A DNA stretch of 64,000 bases, from positions 5,208,501 through 5,272,500 of the forward strand of contig JBBBDQ010000398.1 in assembly GCA_037127315.1 (NCBI GenBank). The letters run 5' to 3'. The notes beneath the pieces were generated by a model. It did not search any database. It worked only from the letters and a program-made list of their open reading frames with translations, and was not told where the DNA came from. The DNA comes from Ascarosepion bandense (taxonomy: Eukaryota; Mollusca; Cephalopoda; Sepiida; Sepiidae). Shown piece by piece: positions 33,480 through 44,789 of this stretch. Position 1 is the first letter of the stretch, and every line of letters starts with the position of its first letter. The translations under genes were made by a program, and so were the position numbers.

Positions 33480-33790
33480 GCTTTCAACAATTTACAGTTC
33501 GAATTGGCAAGATGTAGCCGTAAGTTCTATGCTAACAGTTTCTTTTCTCGCACCTCTCGCTTGTGGAACTTCCATTCAGCTCTCAGTGCTTTCCAGCCAA
33601 CTTTAATTTGCAACAATTGAAATGCAATGTCAATCGCTCTATTCTACCATGATTTCTTTTCTTTTGTTCTCGCTCATTAGTAATGTTTGCTTTCTAATTC
33701 TTCCACATCCAGTAACCTCTAGTGTCGTCGTTGCTTTCTTTGAGCGAAGTCAATTTTGATGACAATGAGTGAGTAGTTTAATCGGAAACA
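33480..33790 (+). mobile_element. LINE 3' fragment, second subfamily
   Basis: GATGTAGCCGTAAGTTCTAT, CTTTTCTCGCACCTCTCGC and CAATTGAAATGCAATGTCAA match the LINE coding tail. A terminal CTTTCTTTGAGCGAAGTCAA takes the place of the usual 3' signature. Confidence 0.55.
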
Positions 33791-33872
33791 AAACTAAATA
33801 GTCGCCTAGAGAGGTTTGTAGAAACAAAATAGAAAAAAATAGACCACAATGCGAGTTATAAATTGAAGGTTC

Positions 33873-34600
33873 TAACATCAGGCAGGTGCAGCAGTTAAAT
33901 ATATTGAAACGCTTTTAAATTGCTTTGAAATGCGGCACCGAGATCCGAACACGCATTGGACATGCGAAAGAAACCTTTGATAACATCAGGCAGGTGCAGC
34001 AGTTAAATATATTGAAACTCTTTTAAATTGTTTTGAAATGCGGCATCGAGATCCGAACACGCATTGGACATGCGAAAGAAACCTTTCAAAATTTTAGCAA
34101 AATGCTGGGAAATTGGAAAAATCATTACTAAAAAAATTATGCTAGCTTTCTCTGCGATATCCATCCTCTTGTGGGGTAGTGGTGGTTGGACAATCTCCCA
34201 ACCGGTAAAGAGAAAAAATCGAAGCACACTGTAGTTTTTGTTATGCAAAACGGTAGTATGAATTCGGAGAACGAATTAATAAGCATCAAGGAAGATTTAA
34301 ATAAAACGGAAACCGAAATCAGAATCAGAAAAAGACAACTTGAATTCCTTGGACAAATAATGACGAAAAAAAGGAGCGTAGAAAACGTAACCCTCGTGGC
34401 GCATATTGAAGGCAAGTAAGATAGTCGAAAACAGTGAGCCACGTGATAAGCTGGGGTAAACGGATATTGCGGAACGTGGGCGGGGGCCTTAGCAAAGGAA
34501 AAATTCAATTAACGACCACAAGAGATAGGAAGATGTGGATAGCTATGTTCGCCTATGTCTTGAAGGAAGGCAGTACGTAAGAAAAGAAGGGGAAGAATAT
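33873..34600 (+). mobile_element. RTE-like LINE fragment with internal 108-bp duplication
   Basis: Translation gives TEIRTRIGHAKETF twice, from 33873-33980 and 33981-34088 (period 108, i.e. 36 codons). NFSKMLGNWK follows, and further on IRIRKRQLEFLGQIMTKK and VAHIEGK. The end resembles the RTE tail (TTCGCCTATGTCTTGAAGG). Frameshifts are present, so it is not functional. Confidence 0.7.
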
Positions 34601-35069
34601 TTATGCAATCTCTACGCTTATGTGTAAGATAATATTTCAGTTGTCACTAACCGTCAAAATAACAACGGTCCGTTGCTACTGTCTACGCGTTCTTGAATTC
34701 TACGTAAGCTAAATGTCTCAAAAGGCTACAATTATGGACTGCCAGAAGACTTGCAAGCAAGAAGTATCCAAACAGTTCAATTAGTTATAAGATATACATC
34801 ACAAATCTCTCTGGAAATACTATTCACCTGTAGATGTTCTTTCCGATGCTAGTCAGGTCTCATTTACAAATGCATTCGTTGAAATTTACAAAGTCCTATT
34901 AATCTTGCAAATAAAGAAAAATGTGAGGTTGTCCAGACAGTATGGGCAGTAAAATGGATAGAGCTAAATCTTTTGTAGAAATATTTTTTTCGACTTTAAA
35001 AGAAGCTGAAAGTTAGGCCCTCTCGTTAGCATACCACTGTGGAACAAATATCACAGTTGATAGATTTGT

Positions 35070-35570
35070 ATTTGACGGTTCTAAGAGATAGGAAAATTTC
35101 TCTAGAAACAAAGAAAAGATAACTAGATTGCTATGTGATGTCAGTTCTTAAGATATGGTAGTGAATGCTGGACAATATCATTAAAGATGAAGGAAAAAGT
35201 TGAAGCAATTGAAATGTGGTTATACAGAAGGATGTTGCGGATATCTTGGATATAACATGTGAGCAATGATGCGGTTTTAGAAAGGATGGAAACGAAAAGG
35301 ATATTAATACTGATCATCGGAAGAGACAACTAAAGTTCCTGGAACATGCAATGAGGAAAGAGGGCTTGGAGAAGCTGATACTAACAGGCCATATAGAAGG
35401 AAAAATAGACAGGGGAAAGCAGTAGATAACATATTTGAAGGACCTGATCAGGTGGATCATGGAACGAAGATGCGTTGTGCAACAGGAGAATGCGTGCTAG
35501 AAGCCACCAGGGATAGAGAGATATGGAAAGCCGTGATTCCCTATGTACCTTGAAGAAGAAGATGGAATTC
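35070..35570 (+). mobile_element. RTE-like LINE 3' fragment
   Basis: GTTCTAAGAGATAGGAAAAT begins the SLETKKR-type region. TGGTTATACAGAAGGATGTT (WLYRRML) and CTTGGAGAAGCTGATACTAA follow. It ends in the Tyr-Val-Pro coding end with a short GAAGAAG tail at 35556. Confidence 0.78.
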
Positions 35571-35970
35571 GAGTGTGATGAGCATGCATTTTGAATTGGT
35601 TTTATTCTATATGGTCCTAATGTTCACAACAATTCTCCTTGTTCGTCGTATTCATAAAAGTGTTTTGCTCAATATTTTGTAAGTCTTCTTTGCAGTTACA
35701 CATTATGCTACTCTATTTTTATTTCTGGATGTGTACCTAATTTCATGGTACTGTTGTGTTATGTATACTTCTACACATAGCATCGTAAAAAATATTTAAA
35801 ATTTTGTCATTTTAACCCATTTTAACACATTTAAATATTAGTAAATTAAACTAAAAACATCATATAACGCTAGATTTTTCTCGAGAGGTTTGCTGTAGAA
35901 TATTCTAAACGATCTAATATATAAAAGCAACTGGATTAATAAACCAGACCAGTCAGTCATGATGAGCACC

Positions 35971-38900
35971 TCGAGGGGGTATAATAGTTCGCAAGCTTCT
36001 CTCGCTAGAACCATTACAATTGAGTAGTGACTAAGATCCTCACTGGATGTCTCATAGTTTCCGTCTTATGCCACATCTAAGCCCGCTTAAAAAATCTCAT
36101 TTGGGCAGCTCGAGGGGGTATAATAGTTTGCAAGCTTTTCTCGCTAGAACAATTACAATTGAGTAGTGACTAAGATCCTCACTGGATGTCTCATAGTTTC
36201 CGTCTTATGCCACATCTAAGCTCGCTTAAAAAATCTAATTTGGGCACCTCCAGGGGGAAATAATAGTTCGCAAGCTTTTCTCGCTAGAACCATTACAATT
36301 GAGTAGTGACTAAGATCCTCACTGGATGTCTCATAGTTTCCGTCTTATGCCACATCTAAGCCCGCTTAAAAAATCTAATTTGGGCAGCTAGAGGGGGTAT
36401 AATAGTTTGCAAGATTTTCTCGCTAGAACCATTACAATTGAGTAGTGACTGAGATCCTCACTGGATGTCTCATAGTTTCCGTCTTATGCCACATCTAAGC
36501 CCGCTTAAAAAATCTAATTTGGGCAGCTCGAGGGGGTATAATAGTTCGCAAGCTTTTCTCGCTAGAACCATTACAATTGAGTAGTGACTAAGATCCTCAC
36601 TGGATGTCTCATAGTTTCCGTCTTATGCCACATCTAAGCTCGCTTAAAAAATCTAATTTGGGCACCTCGAGGGGGTATAATAGTTCGCAAGCTTTTCTCG
36701 CTAGAACCATTACAATTGAGTAGTGACTGAGATCCTCACTGGATGTCTCATAGTTTCCGTATTATGCCACATCTAAGCTCGCTTAAAAAATCTCATTTGG
36801 GCAGCTCGAGGGGGTATAATAGTTCGCAAGCTTTTCTCGCTAGAACCATTACAATTGAGTAGTGACTGAGATCCTCACTGGATGTCTCATAGTTTCCGTC
36901 TTATGCCACATCTAAGCCCGCTTAGAAAATCTAATTTGGGCAGCTCGAGGGGGTATAATAGTTCGCAAGCTTTTCTCGCTAGAACCATTACAATTGAGTA
37001 GTGACTGAGATCCTCTCTGGATGTCTCATAGTTTCCGTCTTATGCCACATCTAAGCACGCTTAAAAAATCTAATTTGGGCAGCTCGAGGGGGTATAATAG
37101 TTCGCAAGCTTTTCTCGCTAGAACCATTACAATTGAGTATTGACTAAGATCCTCACTGGATGTCTCATAGTTTCCGTCTTATGCCACATCTAAGCTCGCT
37201 TAAAAAATCTAATTTGGGCAGCTCGAGGGGGTATAATAGTTTGCAAGCTTTTCTCGCTAGAACCATTACAATTGAGTAGTGACTGAGATCCTCACTGGAT
37301 GTCTCATAGTTTCCGTCTTATGCCACATCTAAACCCGCTTAAAAAATCTAATTTGGGCAGCTCGAGGGGGTATAATAGTTCGCAAGCTTTTATCGCTAGA
37401 ACCATTACAATTGAGTAGTGACTGAGATCCTCACTGGATGTCTCATAGTTTCCGTCCTATGCCACATCTAAGCTCGATTAAAAAATCTAATTTGGGCAGC
37501 TCGAGGGGGTATAATAGTTTGCAAGCTTTTATCGCTAGAACCATTACAATTGAGTAGTGACTGAGATCCTCACTGGATGTCTCATAGTTTCCGACTTATG
37601 TCACATCTAAGCCCGCTTAAAAAATCTAATTTGGGCACCTAGAGGGGGTATAATAGTTCGCAAGCTTTTATCGCTAGAACCATTACAATTGAGTAGTGAC
37701 TGAGATCCTCACTGGATGTCTCATAGTTTCCGTCTTATGCCACATCTAAGCCCGCTTAAAAAATCTAATTTGGGCACCTCCAGGGGGTATAATAGTTCGC
37801 AAGCTTTTATCGCTAGAACCATTACAATTGAGTAGTGACTAAGATCCTCACTGGATGTCTCATAGTTTCCGTCTTATGCCACATCTAAGCTCGCTTAAAA
37901 AATCCAATTTGGGCACCTCTAGGGGGTATAATAGTTCGCAAGCTTCTCTCGCTAGAACCATTACAATTGAGTAGTGACTAAGATCCTCACTGGATGTCTC
38001 ATAGTTTCCGTCTTATGCCACATCTAAGCACGCTTAAAAAATCTAATTTGGGCACCTCGAGGGGGTATTATAGTTCGCAACCTTCTCTCGCTAGAACCAT
38101 TACAATTGAGTAGTGACTAAAATCCTCACTGGATGTCTCATAGTTTCCGTCTTATGCCACATCTAAGCCCGCTTAAAAAGTCTAATTTGGGCACCTATAA
38201 TAGTTCGCAAGCTTTTATCGCTAGAACCATTACAATGAGTAGTGACTGAGATCCTCACTGGATGTCTCATAGTTTCTGTCTTATGCCACATCTAAGCTCG
38301 TTTAAAAAATCTAATTTGGGCAGCTCGAGGGGCTATAATAGTTCGCAAGCTTCTCTCGCTAGAACCATTACAATTGAGTAGCGACTAAGATCCTCACTGG
38401 ATGTCTCATAGTTTCCGTCTTATGCCACATCTAACCCTCTTAAAAAATTGAATTTGGGCTCCTCCAGGGGGTATAATAGTTCGCAAGCTTCTCTCGCTAG
38501 AACCATTACAATTGAGTAGTGACTAAGATCCTCAGTGGATGTCTCATAGTTTCCGTCTTATGCCACATGTAAGCCCGCTTAAAAAATCTAATTTGGGCAC
38601 CTAGAGGGGGTATAATAGTTCGCAAGCTTCTCTCGCTAGAACCATTACAATTGAGTAGTGACTAAAATCCTCACTGGATGTCTCATAGTTTCTGTCTTAT
38701 GCCGCATCTAAACCCGCTTAAAAAATCTAATTTGAGCACCTCGAGATGGTGTAATCGTTAGCAAGGTTGTCTCGCTAAAACCATTACAATTGAGTAGTGA
38801 TTTCGATCCTCACTGGATGTCTCATAGCTTCCGCCTTATGCCACATCTAAGCTCCGCTGAAAAAATCAACTTTGGGCACCTCGAGATGGTGTAATCGTTA

Positions 38901-39405
38901 GCAAGCTTTTCTCGCTAGAACCATTACAATTAAGTAGTCAGTTTGATCCTCACTGGATGTCTAATTGTTTCCGCCTTGTGCGACATCTAAGCCTCCGCTT
39001 AAAAGATCTAATTTGGGCACCTCGATATGGTGTAATCGTTAGCAAGTCTGTCTTGCTAGAACAATTACAATTATGCAGTGGATTCGATCCTCACCTTGTG
39101 CCCCATACATTGGCTTTGTGCTACATCTAAGCACGCTTAAAAAATCTACATTAGGCACCTCGAGATGGTGTAATCGTTAGCAAGCTTGTATCGCTAGAAC
39201 CATTACAATTGAGTAATGTGTTCTATCCTCACTGGATATCCCATAGTTTCCGCCTTGTGCCACATCTAAGCTCGCTTAAAAATCTACATTAGGCACCTCG
39301 AGATGGTGTAATCATTATCAATCTTGTCTCGCTAGAACCATTACATTTGTGTAGTGATTTCGATCCTCACTGGGTGCCCCATACTTTCGGCCTTGTGCCC
39401 CATGT
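35971..39405 (+). repeat. 139-bp tRNA-derived satellite array, about 25 units
   Basis: Unit starts (TCGAGGGGG or variant) at 35971, 36110, 36249, 36389, 36528, 36667, 36806, 36945 and so on give a period of 139. About 20 units up to about 38733 are nearly identical. One (near 38196) has a short deletion. The last five (about 38734-39405) are diverged. Those diverged units keep tRNA-like boxes: an A box GATGGTGTAATCGTTAGCA, close to that of eukaryotic tRNA-Gln, and a B box GGATTCGATCCTC. In the homogeneous units both boxes are eroded (GGGGGTATAATAGTTCGCA and CTAAGATCCTC). Confidence 0.93.
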
Positions 39406-39574
39406 AAGTGAATATTGTCCCGTCGGTCATGATTTTATTAGATTTGCATATTGCCGACGCATCCGTGTTTTTAGTTTAATTTCAAAAATTGTATCTATTT
39501 CATAAGTTCGTATTTAAGACAAGGCGGGTATTTCAGACAGTCCAGAAATAATGACATTAATTAAAAAAGCAAAT

Positions 39575-39860
39575 TTTTCTAATATGAATGAACGTAAAAA
39601 AGAAGTAGGGGTTCTCATTCGCGGACTTAATAGAACAAAAAGGGGACAGGGGAAAATTAGTGAATAACATATTTGAAAGACCTGATCAGGTGGATGACGA
39701 AACGAGGATGCGTTGTGAAACAGGAGAATGCGTGCTAAGAGCCACCAGGAATATAGAGATATGGAAAGCCATGATCACCTACGTCCTGAAAAGACATTTT
39801 CTAATATGAATGAACGCTAAAAAGAAGTAGGGGTTTTCATTCGCGGAGTTAAAAGAACAA
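39575..39860 (+). mobile_element. RTE 3' end (39639-39796) flanked by 64-bp direct repeats
   Basis: The 158-bp centre (AAAGGGGACAGGGG ... TACGTCCTGAAAAGACA) is the terminal coding and 3' part of the RTE-like LINE. The flanks 39575-39638 and 39797-39860 align over 64 bases with five mismatches (both contain TTTTCTAATATGAATGAACG and AGAAGTAGGGGTT). This reads as an exceptionally long target-site duplication. Confidence 0.8.
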
Positions 39861-39902
39861 TTTTTAAGCAATTATCGAGGCAATTAAATATTAGGCAATT
39901 AT

Positions 39903-40317
39903 ATGGTTCTAGCGATACAAGCTTGCTAATGATTACACCATCTCGAGGTGCCTAATGTAGATTTTTAAGCGGTGCTTAGTTGTAACACAAAGCCAATGTA
40001 TGGGGCACAAAGTGAGGATCGAATCCACTGCATAATTGTAATTGTTCTAGCAAGACAGACTTGCTAACGATTACATATCGAGGTGCCCAAATTAGATCTT
40101 TTAAGCGGAGGCTTAGATGTGCCACAAGGCGGAAACAATTAGACATTCAGTGAGGATCGAACTCACTACTTAATTGTAATGGTTCTAGCGAGAAAAGCTT
40201 GCTAACGATTACACCATCTCGAGGTGCCCAAAGTTGATTTTTTAAGCGGAGCTTAGATGTGGCATAAGGCGGAAGCTATGAGACATCCAGTGAGGATCGA
40301 AATCACTACTTACAAGA
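39903..40317 (-). repeat. Inverted duplicate of the diverged satellite units
   Basis: Reverse complement of about 38795-39205. The two share the same unit order and unit-specific variants (for example TGTATGGGGCACAAAGTGAG, matching the unit with CATACATTGGC at 39100). It is a segmental inverted copy, separated from its source by about 700 bp. Confidence 0.88.
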
Positions 40318-40433
40318 AACTGAAAAAAAAATTTAAGAGATAACAAAGAATTAGTTTGCAATTCGAACGTAAAAATGCGTTTTTTGGATAGTCACCTTGA
40401 TCAGTTTCTAAGCAGTCTTGGTGACGAACGTAT

Positions 40434-40680
40434 TTGTAGTGACGTTGATATCGAATCGGAACGATATATCGAAGTGTTGAGTTTCAGATGAATTCGTTGC
40501 ATTCACTTACGCGCAAATGCACTTAGGAAAGGTATTAATCTGTCTCTTCTCCATCCAGTTATGGGTTAAATAGCAAAACAGATTAGGGAAGTTGGCAACC
40601 AGTCTACCGCAGCAAGTAACGTCGACCTACTGCGGGAATATCTTCTACCTAGTCCGACAGATTACTTTCGAGACATTTCC
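40434..40680 (+). mobile_element. SINE family A, diverged, 3'-truncated
   Basis: Head GTAGTGACGTTGATATCG, mutated B box GAGTTTCAGATGAATTC, core TTATGGGTTAAATAGC, and CTACTGCGGGAATATCTTCT. It breaks off at CTTTCGAGACAT. Confidence 0.8.
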
Positions 40681-41226
40681 TTTGTCATAATGTAATTTTA
40701 CAATAATTTAAGCTGCTTGCATTTATGACCTTGAAAAATTAACAAGTAACTTAATTGTTTTGATCATGACTTGAAAAATCTAACTGTTGACAAGAATCAA
40801 AAACTGATAGAGTAACACCGAGTTAGAATTCCTATTCGGCACATCCAAATTATCTAGAACAAAACACCAGATACAATAAAATACGTGTTCCCCACAAGTT
40901 TTTTACATTAAATTATAGGAAGGATTTGAATCTCGATTTTTTGGGCTACTTGTCAGAATCAGGGGCGTCTGGTTTTCAGAAAATGAAAGCACTATGGAAC
41001 TTCAAAATAATTACAAGAAATTAGTTATACATCAGATTAAGCGTAATGGCAAATTGTAGTTAAGGAACATGCATGAGATGATGAATGGAGTAGGCAATTA
41101 AAAATCAAAAGCATTTGTACATCTTTTAGAATATAAATGAATAAACAGACAACTAAAACTCTATTAACTCTGCCTCAAGACAATGCTACATGCCTCAGTT
41201 TGCTTCTGTTGCTAATTATTTATATT
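40681..41226. other. No recognisable feature
   Basis: AT-rich spacer without identifiable element. Confidence 0.35.
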
Positions 41227-41670
41227 TTTTTTATAATCATATCGCCCCAATCAAGGCAGTTTACTGCCACTGGTGCGCATGGAGTTACATAAGAGGTAAG
41301 CTATGAGAAAGAGAGAAAGGTTAGAGTGAGGAAGTGGGTAAGAGAAGGATGAAAATAATAATGAGAGTGGTGTGGACAGAGAAAGGAACATGAGAGAGAA
41401 AGAGGATGCAAGATAGTGACATAGTAGATGACTATTGACTTTGCATTTAAATTCTTGAAGATTGTAGCTGACGGGGAAACAAGTAAACGGAAGGGAATCC
41501 CACCGACGGGAAGGGCGAGGAAAGAAGCAGATGGAGTAGAAGTTGCAATTTACATTTTATTGGTTTCACAGTAAAAAGGTTGGACCTAGTTGCTAAACTT
41601 GTGGCTCGAGTAAATTCATACATAGGGGGCACAAGAGAGCTAAGTTCGTCGGAGCAGAAGCCGTGAAAGA
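41227..41670 (-). mobile_element. LINE 3' fragment, GGCAG-hairpin variant
   Basis: On the minus strand it covers the coding tail (FTRATSLATRSNLFTVKPIK in a 61-codon frame, 41632-41447), the 3' UTR, and the terminal signature with hairpin GGCAGTTTACTGCC. It closely resembles 57517-57965. Confidence 0.8.
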
Positions 41671-41905
41671 CCTGAAATTATTTGCAGAAATAATTATAAT
41701 CAGATGTTGAATGCTAGACAAGCATTGGGTCATTGTTGATTGTACTTGGCAATCGATGATATTCGATTTCAATTAAAGAAACAGGAATATGAAGAATTTT
41801 TTTTATCTCATCCCGAAAATCCAACAGACACACATCAAATTAGCCGATTTACCAAATTATGATCTACTGAAATTGGAAAAATCGCAACGATAGATTACAG
41901 ATGTA

Positions 41906-41968
41906 AGAATATGATTTTGTGTGGATTTCTGGGTATCACACCCAGAAATCCACACAAAATCATATTCT
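41906..41968. repeat. Perfect palindrome, 29-bp arms, 5-base loop
   Basis: The left arm 41906-41934 and right arm 41940-41968 are exact reverse complements around ATCAC. The surrounding 41671-42827 has no other recognised element. Exact arms in such a decayed neighbourhood suggest a recent event. Confidence 0.95.
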
Positions 41969-42827
41969 AGAGAAAAAGTAAGCTTGATAAATTATTATCG
42001 GTTTGGTGTCAAATAATTGTATATTTTTCTACTAATGGCGATCGTCAGGTTTAAACCGAGTATATCAACTTTCGATTTTCAAAGCATACGGGATCTTCTA
42101 ACTTGGAACGCTCTCCACTAGATTCGGATATGGGCCGTAGTAAGATAAATATATTCAATACCTGGAGAAATAAGAAACTGGCTCGCTTTTGAAGTTGCAG
42201 GAATCTATGTTAAAAAATATGATAAATAGCACGTAGGCTGTTTCCATGTGTCATACCTCATAGAGGCAAACAGCGTTGAAGTTCGTATTTAACTCACCCA
42301 AATCAAATATCATTTCATAAAATACGTGTTTCCCAGTGTTATCAATTTACACGCAGTATATAATTATAAACTTTGTTTTTTTTCTTATTTATATTTTTAT
42401 ATCAACTGTGATAAGATAAAAGAAGCTTAGCCAACATAATTCAACGAGTCACATATTAAAGATTAAGAAGCCGTATGTTGCTCGCGAGCCTCGGTTTGAA
42501 CATCTCTTATATATAAGAAAAACTGAGAGTACAAGCTACTGAAAAATGTTTTCTTTGTCTACAAATAATATTTATGCATAAGTGTATATAATGATCTCAA
42601 CTGGAATTGGAACATATGTCTTCAATCTGAAATTCCAAATCGTTATCCATTTCATCTACCCCTATCCAGGTATACAGCATCTGGTCATTCTAAGCGGACA
42701 TCTCCCTAAGAAGTGACTAGTATCAACGTTCGGATAGTACGGGAACCGATATTTCAACGTGATATGGCCTTACGCTTGATAATCTGAAGAAGCCAAAATT
42801 GATTCCATGTTTTCCAAGCATCTTCTG

Positions 42828-42947
42828 TCACTGATACCCAAAAGTTTCATCAGTTAGCATGGTCATAAGTAGAAATTTTGTTCCGTCATGCAAAATAAAG
42901 TCTTCTATTTGATCACAGACGGCACGGTTAGACAATTTAGTCAGATA
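42828..42947 (-). CDS. Candidate terminal exon of unknown gene (tentative)
   Basis: On the minus strand a good 3' splice site (TTTTTCTCTTTACAG) ends at 42948. It is followed by 39 codons (beginning YLTKLSNRAVCDQIEDF) and a stop at 42830-42828. The frame is also open upstream for 30 codons through the supposed splice site, so the acceptor may be incidental. Composition looks protein-like, but I recognise no domain. No partner exon was found in the window. Treat as a lead only. Confidence 0.2.
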   Translation of the reverse strand, partial: YLTKLSNRAVCDQIEDFILHDGTKFLLMTMLTDETFGYQ

Positions 42948-43037
42948 CTGTAAAGAGAAAAAAGTCATGTAACCTGAGGGGAGTTCTTTCTCGAAAGAGT
43001 TCAGGACATTTACCAGCATACGATCAACGTGACCCAA

Positions 43038-43585
43038 GTATGGCTCCAGAAATATGGATGGGATTTTTCTTCTTTTTTTTTTTACGCGTTAGATATAAAT
43101 TCCTAACTTGGCTTCTTAGCGTCTGTTTCTACGGCTCAAATGACATTTATCCGAGTAATGGTACCACACAGACGTTTCTTCTATCAGAGAGGCCTGTCTC
43201 GTGACCACTGTTGCGACGTCCTTTGGGGGAAGCGTTTATTTACATTTTCAGCGAGAGTACAAGAACATCAATCTCAATGGTAACTACATATAAAATTAGC
43301 ATAACAATGCTGAGAAATTATGCACAATGATATCATTCTGCATTAATATGCATCACGAATACCATGTTTGCACCTCGCTTTTAGGAAATTGGTATTAACT
43401 CGATTTCTAGTGTTTATAATATAGAGGCTTGCTTAAGAAATACTCTGAAGACAGAATCTGACAAATTTTATTTTGCATATATGCAAAAGTATGGCACAAG
43501 GCTACAAGGGGGGGATGAGGTAAAAGCTAGTCTTCATCTGTCTTACAATTAAACTTAGCTAGCCTTAATCACTGACACGCACATT
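43038..43585. other. No recognisable feature
   Basis: Mixed-composition sequence. Nothing identified. Confidence 0.35.
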
Positions 43586-43589
43586 TCAT

Positions 43590-43802
43590 AATATACACCA
43601 ATTCTTTCCCCACCGCCCTGTATATCCTTTCCTTTCTTTCCACCTTTGCAACTGTCATCACACTTGTATAACTATCCTTCTCTTGCTCCTTTCTAACTGG
43701 TTCGTCCTTCTCTTCAATCTCCTATTCTTTTTCTCTTATGTAGACCCCTGCACATCAGTGGCATTACCGCATTGCTCGGGGTGATATGATTAGAAAAAAA
43801 AA
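43590..43802 (+). mobile_element. LINE 3' UTR fragment with tail
   Basis: Pyrimidine-rich 3' UTR (CCTTTCCTTTCTTTCCACC) leads to CATCAGTGGCATTACCGC, GCTCGGGGTGATATGATT and a poly-A run. Confidence 0.8.
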
Positions 43803-44183
43803 CACATTCTTACTTATCGTTCTTACTACATCAACCATAATACCGCAGAATCTCCATTAAGGACTGACTTCAAAGATTTTAGACTCACTGGAGGTCTTCA
43901 TTTAGCATCTCGACTAATTCATTTATTCATGGCTGGGAGGTGAGAATAGTTAATCTACAACAGAAATCAATAGGAATACAGCAAAAACAATATGACAAAC
44001 TCTCTAAAACCGTTAAAACTAGAAAAAAAAACTGTTACAAACTATAAAATCAATTAGCCTTTGAAGTCTGGGATGGGTCATCTGCGAGGACTGGGTCAAG
44101 TTGTGTGACACCAATGTTTGGACACATATGACCCACGTTCCGAAATATACACGTCGAATAAAAGAAGCGAGTCTATCAAATCA
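43803..44183. other. No recognisable feature
   Basis: Spacer between a LINE tail and a SINE. Confidence 0.35.
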
Positions 44184-44372
44184 AGTAGTCAGTTGTGCCA
44201 TACGTGATACACGCTTTGGGCGATCATGTCTCGAAAGTGACATGACTGACTTGGCAGAAGATTATCCCGCATAAGGTTGCTATTACTTTCTGCGGTAGCC
44301 TGGTTGCCGACCAAGGATATAGAACACAATGTCCTGTTATTTAACACATAACTGGAGGGAAGAGACGGATTA
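44184..44372 (-). mobile_element. SINE family A, 5'-truncated
   Basis: 3' half of the SINE on the minus strand: hairpin CATGTCTCGAAAGTGACATG at 44225-44244 on the plus strand, and core blocks to GAGACGGATTAG. The tRNA-related part is missing. Confidence 0.85.
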
Positions 44373-44404
44373 GCTTAGTAGAAATGTATTAAAGATTTAA
44401 TATT

Positions 44405-44432
44405 GAAGCACACACGCGCGCACACACGCGCG

Positions 44433-44487
<55 letters not shown>

Positions 44488-44510
44488 GTGTGTGTGTGTG
44501 TGTATATATA
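44405..44510. repeat. (AC)n / (CG)-rich / (AT)n / (GT)n compound microsatellite
   Basis: CACGCGCG segments, an (AC)n run, then (AT)n and (GT)n form a partly self-complementary array. It sits at the 3' end of an RTE fragment on the minus strand. Confidence 0.85.
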
Positions 44511-44511
44511 T

Positions 44512-44742
44512 CTTCTTTTATGTGCCCTGTTCCCTTTAAAACGTAGGCAATCATGGCTTTCCACGTCTCCCTCTCGTTCGTGACTCTTAGCACGCTTTCT
44601 CCTGTTATACCATGCAACCCTCGTTCCATCGTTCACCTGATTATGTCCTTCAAATATGTTATCCGTTGCTTTCTCCTGTCTCTTTTACCCTCTATCTGGC
44701 CTGTTAGTATCAGATTCTCCGAGCCCTCCTTACTTGATGAAA
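44512..44742 (-). mobile_element. RTE-like LINE 3' end
   Basis: Minus-strand translation contains GLHGITGESVLRVTNERETW and AMIAYVLKGTGH, the RTE C-terminus. Only about 230 bp remain. It lies head-to-head with the next RTE fragment. Confidence 0.78.
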
Positions 44743-44789
44743 AAAAATAACAAATGATGGATTATATTTCAAAAAGCACTGCTTTGTCA

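Noticed and set aside
35971..39405. Regular repeats reminiscent of a CRISPR array
   Set aside because: The whole 139-bp unit is repeated with no unique spacers, units are far too long, no cas-like genes are present, and the sequence is eukaryotic.
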